Assembly: GCA_037176725.1 (NCBI GenBank)
Contig: JAZBRS010000026.1
Span: 62,908,501-62,972,500, forward strand
Direction: 5' to 3'
Origin: Posidonia oceanica
Lineage: Eukaryota; Streptophyta; Magnoliopsida; Alismatales; Posidoniaceae
Length of the DNA stretch: 64,000 nucleotides
Part shown: positions 56,125 to 64,000 of the stretch, in pieces
Position numbering within the stretch: position 1 is the first letter of the stretch
How the letters are laid out: each line of letters starts with the position of its first letter
Notes under the pieces: model-generated
What the model was told of the DNA's origin: nothing
Seen by the model: only the letters and a program-made list of their open reading frames with translations
The model's database searches: none
Translations under genes and position numbers: made by a program

Positions 56125-58268
56125 TGTCACACCCCGGTGCGACCAAAATAGCATCAACTACCCAAATGATATTTTGGAGAATAAACAATTAATTACATTT
56201 GAGAACATATTTAAAACTTTTACAAAATTATTAAAATATTCTCCAAGATCCCCAGTGTGCGCTACGTGGCTCCTAAACAAGCACCAGACTGGACTGTACC
56301 TCGACCCTGCACCTGAAAACCAAGCACAAAACACGCGTGAGTGACATCTAAGTCACCCAGTATGTGCAACCCAAAACCACGGCGAACTACAGCAGAAACA
56401 ATTACTAAAGCAATAAACATCATAATTTACAGCAGTCTATGCTATTTAAAAGCATACCATTCATTAATATCAAATCACATGCTTTTATAAAGCTATCCAC
56501 ATTTTCTAAAACATGCAATCTCAAATACATCACAATTCATCTCAAATCCACACTCACACACACATCAATTCCAAATATCATCGAACACCCTGGCCACAGG
56601 TGAACGACACTAGCCACAAGCAATTGCAGATGACACACGCATCTCTTGGCTGCAATGCCGCGGAAGACTACCCTTTGTGGGAGAACAATCCGCCCTGGGA
56701 ACTTAGCCCTCAATTTATAGCATAATCATTTTCATGATCAACCTCATAACAACACGAGGTTACGCACTCAAGCGTCCCTTTGGTGCCCGAGCGTCTAGGG
56801 ACACCGACCCCAGCCCCAGCCAGCACCAGCACAGAGGGTAGACCATCTGTTTCAACGGGGCCTACTGTACCGCTAACCTCACCCTAGGCTACCTGACTCT
56901 TGGACCATAGGGCTTGTATTCAAACACCCCTAATTGCCAGTCAGAAGCTTCGGTCTCTTGGTCCTCAAAACCACGGAAACCATTTCCAAACTCTTTTCAC
57001 AAATATGCATTTCTTTTCTAAAATCATTTAGAAATCCTTTCAAAATCTTTCCTCATGATCCACAAAATCATGCCAAAACACAATAAAACCAAATACCTCG
57101 AAAACCCAAATCTCTCTCTCTTTAGAAACCATTTTACCCCAAAAACGGCACACCGAAAAGTCGACATCGGTCGACCGAAAATCCCTGATTCGGGAGAACC
57201 AAATCAACTGGCAGACCGTTTTGGGCATCGAGTCCGGGTTCAGATCAAAAACGGCACATCGAAAATGCCACCGGTAGACCGAAAATCCCTGATTCGGTGG
57301 AACCAAACCCACCGATCGAACCGATCCACACAGAAATCGGCAGACCGATCGATTTCGGCACACTGAAAACAGAATCTGGCCTAAACTGACAGCAAAACAG
57401 GACACCAAAAATGGCGGGTCGTACCGATCTGGGCGATTTTCAGAAAACCAAAACGAAATCCAAAACAAATTGCCCAAATGGGAACTCCAACCGATCTCAC
57501 CACAAAAACCCATAAATCACAAGTAAATACTAGAATCAAAGCATCACGAGTGCTCTACACATGAGCACAAAAATCAAACCAATCCATGCATCATACATCA
57601 AGATATAAATTCGCAAAGCTCAAGAGGTCAAATAAAACCTATTTCCATTCAAACCACAACCAATCCAAAAACCATTCAAAACCAAACGAAATCCTACAAT
57701 ATTCATGGCATATCTAGATCACATGCATTCTAAGCATTCTAGGCAAGAATTGGAAAGAAAACCTAGGGGGAGACGTGTACCAACCACCGGCAAACACTCC
57801 ACCCCAAACCACGACCGATCGACGAACACAGCCCTCCTCCGGTCGACGAGCACCACACCTCCTCACCGGTTTGCCTCCGTGCTCCTCCAGCACTGGCCGC
57901 ACCTCCTCTTCCTCCTCCGACCACCGGCGATCTCAAGGGCTGCAACAGCAGTCGGCAGTGGTGGCAGAAGAAAAATGAGGAAAAGAAAGAAGGGAAGAAA
58001 GAAGAGAAGAGGCATGTGCGGTGGGGGAGGGGAAAAGTGGGAAAATTGCATTCCTCCCCTTTTCTCTCCACAAACCCCAACAAGCCCCTAACTTCCTTCA
58101 ACCAAGCCCTTACTTTCCTCATGACCACACCAAACAACACCGAGGAGCCAGAAACAAAACCACCAAAGACACACAACCCCAACACACCACAAACAACAGC
58201 AACAACAATAGGGAAAGATTTTCCAAAATAAATAACTCAATTATATTATGAAAAATCAGGATATTACA
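56125..58268 (-). repeat. 5' LTR of the Tekay element
   Basis: 2144 bp, same ends as the 3' LTR and closely alike throughout. It lacks about 42 bp present in the other copy near 50470-50512, where that copy has GGTCGTACCGAT twice and this one once. Confidence 0.92.
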
Positions 58269-58273
58269 TCCAC

Positions 58274-60080
58274 CTACCCTTATATCTACCCAACTCCGCC
58301 ATATGCAACCCCATACCTACCACAACCTCCCGCTAACATGCCATACTACCCCACTTCGCCTCCACCATCATTCTTCCATCCACAACAACCTCCCATTAAC
58401 ACACCGTACTACCCTACATGACTCCAATCATCCCTCTTTCCCCCACAACATAACCCATCACTACCGCCATTCCTACAGACACACCAGCACCCGAGCCAGG
58501 GGCATTACGCCGCATTAGGGACTGATCTTAAGAGGATGATCGCCGAAGCACTGATAGAGGCCGGAGTCACTTCAAAGACGCCCATCGGCTACGACATCTC
58601 CAAGTTCCCTCACTTTGCCCATCCCCTAGGGTTTAAAATGCCAAAAATGAGGAGATATAACGGTACAGAGGATCCCAGGAACCACATAGCTGCTTTCACT
58701 ATGGATACTCTACCGTACCGTTACGACGCCGAGCTAACTGCATACCTCTTCTTCAAGACGCTTAAGGGAGAAGCCTTAAAGTGGTTTGACACCTTGACTT
58801 CCTATGATCTCTAGGATTTTAGGATAATTGAGGAGAAATTTCTAAATTAGTATAGTCACCGGGTGCCACACAAACCCATTGCAGGCGACCTCACGGCTGA
58901 GAGGATGAGGTCTAATGAGGACTTCGTCACCTTCGCTAGCCGGTGGAGCGACATGGCTGCTAGGTCAGAGTGCTACATACCTGAAGGCCAAGTCGTGGAA
59001 ATAATCGCAAGAAATACCACGGGAGCACTCAGAGCTAGACTGTTGCTAGGTGACTTCCACACCTATCCACAGTTATATGAATGGGCCACCAAGGTAATGC
59101 GGAACAGAGACGAGCTACCATTCCTGGAGCTCGAAGCAAAAAGCCGGAAGAAGACTGCGAGACATACAATAGAAGGTGTCATTGGCAACATGGCACAACT
59201 AACCACGCAGCATCAAAGGGGATGGAAAGGGCAACACTTCTAGTAGCTTCAATATCAAATGAAACAATAGAGGCAGCCATTCCAACAGTTCCAACCCCAG
59301 CACTCTAATTCCCTAGTAAATGCCCAACAGGGGTAGAACAACGGTCAATACAAAGCGCCACCGCAAGGGCAGAGGGACTACCACAATGTTCCTCCTCCAC
59401 AGGCACCTAGAGGACCAAGGAGACAAAGCTACCCACCACTTCTAGAGATGATCCCAGACATCTTCAGAATGCTGGTCGAAAGTGGAGACTTACAACTCCC
59501 AGTGCCAAAGCCTAACGCTCCCAATGCAAACATGTCCAAGTACTGTGCATACCACCAGAAAAACGGGCACGCACTTGAAGAATGTTATGTGTTAAAAGAT
59601 AAGATATATGATCTAAATGACAAGGGAGAAATAATGTGGTCGGCCCTCAAAGACAGATTAAAAGAGGCCAGGACGGGACAGCACAAGCTACAGATACACC
59701 AGAACCCTCTGCCTAATCACCCGGTGGCGCACTTGGAGGCAAAAGGCAACCCACCTGAGGCCGAGACCGTCACCATGTGCCTAATTGAATCAGAGCCGGA
59801 GCCAGTTTCCTCCATTGCGGAAAGCAATGACGTCGAGGTGTACTCTGAACAGGGATCCATAGAATGGGAATTCCCAATAGAGGTAATACCTGACGAAGAA
59901 AGCGAGGCGAATGACCTAGAGCTCCTTAGGTGCTTCAATTTCCTCCCGGGAGAAGGTCAATCCCAAGAGCAGAATGGCGGGACAGATCCCTTGGAACTAG
60001 CCCGGAAGATCATCAAAGAATACGAGCGGAGAAATATAGTCTTCTTCAAGGACTTAGAACTACCCACTGTAGAGAAATAG
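58274..60080 (+). pseudogene. gag: Gag main part of element O
   Basis: Continuation of O gag to the right of the Tekay insertion, all in one frame (multiple of three from 58536 to 60078). A Pro/Tyr-rich stretch is followed by the capsid-type domain (58536-59243): KFPHFAHPLGFKMPKMRRYN, TAYLFFKTLKGEALKWFDTL, NEDFVTFASRWSDMAARSE. A Gln-rich linker (59240-59440) with many TAG for CAG leads to the zinc knuckle CAYHQKNGHALEEC (near 59548-59590) and an acidic tail (ESEPEPVSSIAESNDVEV...). The stops at 58812-58814, 58848-58850, 59241-59246 and 60078-60080 each stand where a Gln codon is plausible. Confidence 0.83.
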
Positions 60081-60545
60081 CTCTGGCCTTTGGTGATCAC
60101 CGTAGAGGTCAACGGCTACCTCCTCCCTAGCATACTTGTGGACACAGGGGCTAGTCGCAGTGCATGCTCTCTGAACACACTCGACTACCTGGATGTCGAA
60201 GAAGAAGAGATCACCAAGGAGAGGATCTTCTGCAAGGGCTTTGATAATATCCAGACAGAGGTGATAGGGACAGTTCAGCTGGCGATTACCATCGGCCCCC
60301 TCACCAGCATTACCAAGCTCATGGTGGTAGAATGCGAACTAGTAGAACCATTGATCCTGGGAAGAACTTGGCTAGCGGAAATATGTGCAGTTGCGTCCCT
60401 GACGCATCAGCTATTAAAGTTCAAGTTCCAAGGCGAGATGATCACCATCCAGGTAGACCATGAAACGACCCTGGAAATGATCTGGGGACCCTATCTGGCA
60501 GGATTCCACATGGAAGATCCAGCACCAAATGGCACAGGCGGCTAG
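60081..60545 (+). pseudogene. pol: First retropepsin-like domain of element O
   Basis: Directly after gag and in the same frame lies a domain with the full retropepsin pattern: VITVEVNGYLLPSILVDTGA (catalytic Asp-Thr-Gly-Ala at about 60138-60149), then GTVQLAITIGPLT, and PLILGRTWL near the end. It stands before the segment (FDILEQLRKTQAKISIYELI) that normally precedes Tat protease, so it is an additional domain. A TAG ends the frame at 60543-60545. It could be a duplicated protease or a degenerate domain used for something else. Confidence 0.75.
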
Positions 60546-60854
60546 ATCGATGACTAGGACGATGAAGCCCCAAGCATCCAAGGATTCCAGCAGTTCACTA
60601 ATGATCAAGTAGCCCAAGGGTATACCCAGATGCAGAGGCCCACATTGTTGAGCTCATCTCAGCTGCCCATAAACCAGGGGTAGTCTCTTCTTAGGAAACC
60701 TCTGTCTCTGCTTAAGTCTGGCCACACCAAGGGAGAACACAACCAGGCTTAGCAGGCCCCCATCACAAGAACCGGGCTGATCACCAACCAAGTTGCACCG
60801 CCTCCGCCTAATGCAGAATGAGCCATTTCCTCGCCTCAACAAAAGTTCCACATA

Positions 60855-61643
60855 CCCTAGAGGATAGAAGGCACCTTCGACATCCTGGAGCAGCTCAGAA
60901 AGACACAAGCAAAGATCTCCATCTACGAGCTTATCAAAGCCTCAGAGAAGCACCGGAATATCCTGATGGAGGTATTGAAGAAAGCCCAGGTACCGAAGGA
61001 CATGCCTGCTGAAGCTCTGGCCGCCGTCGTCGCTGCTGTGTTCATGGAGCCTACAGTTATCTTCATCAACTCTGAATTAGCTCCCCCTGAGAGGAGGACC
61101 TTACCTTTAAGTGTTACTATTGTAATAAATAGTTACAAACTTTCTGGTGTGCTTGTCGATACCGGGGCAACTCTAAACGTATGCTCCCTAGAAACCCTGC
61201 AGTTAATTAGGCTAACAAAATCTCAATTATGCCTAGCAGCCTTAACTGTATCAGGGTACGACAACAACAAAAAAGCAGCCTTGGGAAAGATCACTGTCCA
61301 AGTTACCATTGGCCCTCTTCAAATGGAAACAGAACTGATAATAGTCGATGCCCCAATCTCGTATCGGCTCATCTTAGGGCGCCAATGGATCGAAGAGATC
61401 AAGGCAGTCACCTCCCCGCGCCACCAATGCATGAAGTTCCCTTACCAAGGGAAAATCATCAAAATACGGGGAGACGAGCCAGTGGAAGCAGAAGCCCACC
61501 TGGTAACAGTCCCAACTACCATGCTGGCACCACTGATCAGGGACTCAACTGCCAAGGCCATAAACAATGTTAAGAAGGTCTTTGCTCCCAAAAGTATTGA
61601 CGTAAATCAATACGATTACCCCGACCACAGGAAAAGGCCTTAG
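60855..61643 (+). pseudogene. pol: Second, canonical aspartic protease of element O
   Basis: In the same frame as gag and the first protease. It begins with the Tat pre-protease segment (FDILEQLRKTQAKISIYELI...HRNILMEVL), then FINSELAPPERRTLPLSV, the active site GVLVDTGATLNVCS (about 61153-61185), VTIGPLQMETELIIVDAP and RLILGRQWI. A TAG at 61641-61643 interrupts before the G-patch. Compared with the E protease, which has LIDNGSS, this copy keeps Asp-Thr-Gly. Confidence 0.83.
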
Positions 61644-61752
61644 GAGATCCTCCTTAAGATAGGGTACACCCCGGGAAAAGGACTTGGCCGCCAGGAACAA
61701 GGAATGAGGGACGCCCTTGAATGCCTGAAGAGCGCAGTCGTACCGGGCTAGG
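61644..61752 (+). pseudogene. pol: G-patch-like segment after protease
   Basis: EILLKIGYTPGKGLGRQEQG fits the G-patch pattern (GY-x-PG-x-GLG) known downstream of protease in some retroelements, thought to bind RNA. It follows the stop at 61641-61643 in the same frame and ends at a TAG near 61750. Confidence 0.7.
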
Positions 61753-62800
61753 GTACCTTGGGCAACCAAATCCAACCAAACCTCTAGCATGGTCACTTGA
61801 CAACCACCTCATATCAGTCGGGCTACAAGTGCACGACAAGCAAGTGTCAGACACAGTTCCCGACCTCCCAGCAACAACAACAGCTACAAAAGCCTCTAAG
61901 CTCGTCATCCTTGGCGCTCTTACAGATCCCGAGACGGCACTAACTCCTTCTCCTTGCCTAGAAGAAGTTCCAACCATCCTCAATGCTCCAACGAAGCCTG
62001 AGGAAGGAGCATCAACCTCTTGCACAGAGGTCCCTGCTGCTCTCCCCGCATCCCTAGAAGCTCCTTCACCTCTGGACATCCAAGCGAGTGATTCCTCTGG
62101 AACCTCCACTGAAGGCACTGAAGTAGAGGACTCCGACCCTGTCTGCAAGCTCACCTGCCTCTTCAACCATCTACGACCTTGTCCCTCGAAGCAAGAAGGG
62201 ACCAAGGCCACAGATTAAACTCCCCGACCTCCGGACATCCAAGCAAGCGATTCCTCCGGAACCCCCGCTGAAGATACTAAAGCAGAGGACTCCGACCCCA
62301 TCTGCAAGCTCACTTGTCTCTTCAACAACCTACAGCCTTGCCCCTCTAAGCAAGAAGGGGCCCAGGCCACAGATTGAACGCTTGATGGCGAACCGCCTTC
62401 ACTGCGGAGGCAAACCTAGGGGCAAATCCCCTACTATTGTAAATAATTTCTTTCCCGCATTTAATTCCTGCATTTCGTTTTTGCATGATTTACTTTCCAG
62501 CAATTTACTTCCTAGTTTAGTTAGTAGTGGGGAAGGTAAACGAGGACAAGTTAGGGACGGCTTAACCGCCACCATGTCCTTGCAAAAAGTATCTAATCAC
62601 TCTACCAAGTGTGCAGGCCGGAACAGGAAGGAGCCGATCACCCAAACTATCAGAGTATGTCACTATACCACAGCATTGCCACGGGAGCTAGCCACATCAC
62701 ATGCCATCTTCCTGGTCGAAGAAGTGTCAAACATCACCAGAAAAAACACTGGAAACTATGAAGTCTTCGAGCGGTGGATACAAAAGAAGACCCAGATGAA
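61753..62800 (+). pseudogene. pol: O linker between G-patch and RT, with a 159-bp duplication
   Basis: Frame 61721-62218 is Pro/Thr/Ser/Glu-rich with no domain. A 159-bp segment is duplicated in tandem (62071-62229 and 62230-62388); each copy contains DSDPxCKLTCLFN. Frame 62382-62810 follows. Ogre elements are reported to carry an intron between protease and RT; the stretch 62439-62500 (GTAAATAA...TTTCCAG) could be one, but the evidence is weak. Confidence 0.55.
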
Positions 62801-64000
62801 GAATCGGTAGACCTTGCAATCTTCAAAGAAATGATGAAGAAGTACGATGAGTAGACCAAGGCTGCCGCTGAAGAAACAGAGGAAGTCAATCTGGGCACTG
62901 AAGATGATCGAAGACTAGTTCGGATAAGCTCTGCCCTCAACTTAGGTGAACGAACCAGAATGGAAAAACTATTCAAAAAGTATATGAAGGTACTGGTCTT
63001 CTCCTACGGAGAATGGCCAGGCTTGATTCACTACTGGTGGAGCACAGGCTCCCTCTCAAGCCAGGCGCTAAGACAGCGAAGCAAAAGCTTCGGCGTCTAT
63101 GTCCAGACCTCGCTCTAAAAGTCAAAGAAGAGATAGACAAGCTACACAAGGCAAAGTTCATCAGAGTTGTGGTGTATCCGGAATGGATTGCCAACAAAGT
63201 TCCAGTGATGAAGAAGGATAGCAAAGTGCGCATGTGCATTGACTACAGAAACCTCAATGAAGCATGCCCAAAAGACGATTTCCCTCTTCCGCACATAGAC
63301 ATCCTCATAGACAACACTGCAGGCCATGAGATGCTTTCATTCATGGACGGTTTCTTCGGTTACAACCAGATTAAACTTACAGAAGAAGATCAGTGGAAAA
63401 CCTCATTTACCACTCAATGGGGGACCTACTGTTATGTAGTCATGCTGTTCGGGTTAAAGAACGCCGGAGCCACCTATCAGAGGGCTATGATGGCAATCTT
63501 TCATGACATGTTACGCGATTGCATGGAGTGCTATGTGGATGACCTGTTAGTAAAGTCAAAAACAAGAGAGGGACACTTTGAAGCACTAGAAAGAGTACTC
63601 CGGAGAGCAGACCAGTACAATCTCAAAATGAATCCCAAGAAGTGTGTCTTCGGGGTCACTGCGGAAAAGCTGCTCGGCTTCATAGTGAGCAAAAGGGGCA
63701 TAGAAGTGGATCCCACCAAAGCCAAAGCTATAATAGCCATGCCACTGCCAAGGAATGTCAAGGAACTCAGAGGACTCATAGGGAGGCTACAGTTTATCCG
63801 AAGATTCATCTCTCACCATGCGGAAAAGTGTAGACCATTCTATGAGCTCTTAAAAGGCGGTGTAGAATTCAAGTGGGATCATACCTATCAGAAGGCCTTC
63901 GATGAGCTAAAACTCTACCTCCTTAACCCTCCAGTATTGACTGCTCCAATCCCCGAGAGGCCATTGCTACTCTACTTGGCCGTTACTGATAACTCGGTGG
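62801..64000 (+). pseudogene. pol: Reverse transcriptase of element O, partial
   Basis: The entry segment (DDRRLVRISSALNLGERTRM...FSYGEWPGL) is in one frame to about 63027; from 63031 the rest is in another (LLVEHRLPLKPGAKTAKQKL), so one base or so was lost or gained between. The palm follows: WIANKVPVMKKDSKVRMC, DDFPLPHIDILID, LFGLKNAGATYQRAM and catalytic YVDD in ECYVDDLLVKS, then LPRNVKELRGLIGRLQFIRR. The frame is open to the window edge at 64000. The family MPFG is LFG here. Confidence 0.85.

Larger units (their letters stand above)
49166..58268 (-). mobile_element. Tekay-type Ty3/gypsy chromovirus, complete but decayed
   Basis: A 9.1-kb element with two LTRs, PBS, gag, protease, RT, RNase H, integrase and a C-terminal chromodomain, inserted into gag of element O on the opposite strand. 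The chromodomain motif and the PBS resembling initiator Met-tRNA place it with the Tekay/Del chromoviruses. LTRs are mostly alike with scattered transitions, so the insertion is old. Stops and at least one frameshift make it inactive. Confidence 0.93.

Overview
The window is plant nuclear heterochromatin made almost entirely of LTR retrotransposons inserted into one another. I see no convincing single-copy host gene, no tRNA or rRNA gene and no CRISPR array. Very long LTRs, Tat/Ogre-type Ty3/gypsy proteins, a Tekay-like chromovirus, a Ty1/copia fragment and plant-mobile-domain (PMD) proteins point to a flowering plant with a large genome, probably a eudicot. The species cannot be told from the sequence.

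Layout. (1) 1-13040, + strand: the 3' part of a Tat element (El1): integrase end, spacer, an intact PMD-type ORF, three kilobases of hairpin-rich minisatellites, then a 5.8-kb 3' LTR. (2) 13041-16229, - strand: 5' LTR, primer-binding site (PBS) and 270 bp of internal sequence of element X. (3) 16230-27110, - strand: element N, with a 1.24-kb LTR, PBS, a gag and no visible pol; an intron-containing PMD gene lies antisense to it. (4) 27111-30224, - strand: 5' LTR of element E3, same family as X. (5) 30225-44144, - strand: Tat element E with LTR, PBS, gag, protease, RT, RNase H and integrase, all decayed. (6) 44145-45730: AT-rich DNA and a copia gag/protease/pre-integrase fragment. (7) about 45731-64000, + strand: Tat element O with LTR, PBS, gag, two tandem protease domains, G-patch and RT, running off the window. 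(8) 49166-58268, - strand: a complete but dead Tekay-type chromovirus inside O's gag.

The junctions fit a nest: E3 inserted in E, N in the LTR of E3, X in N, El1 in X. Only the right-hand halves are visible, so the matching left halves and target-site copies should lie upstream of base 1. On the right, O interrupts the copia fragment and the Tekay element interrupts O.

The most unusual material is structural. Short inverted repeats with compensatory changes fill the region between the El1 PMD ORF and its 3' LTR. A double-hairpin module based on GTTGGACGC recurs in the LTRs of X, E3 and N and inside N. Five LTR types each carry a second, PBS-like sequence about 90-165 nt before their true PBS. 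O encodes two retropepsin-like domains in tandem. Most premature stops I could interpret are explained by C-to-T (or G-to-A) changes in CG or CHG contexts, as expected of long-methylated repeats.
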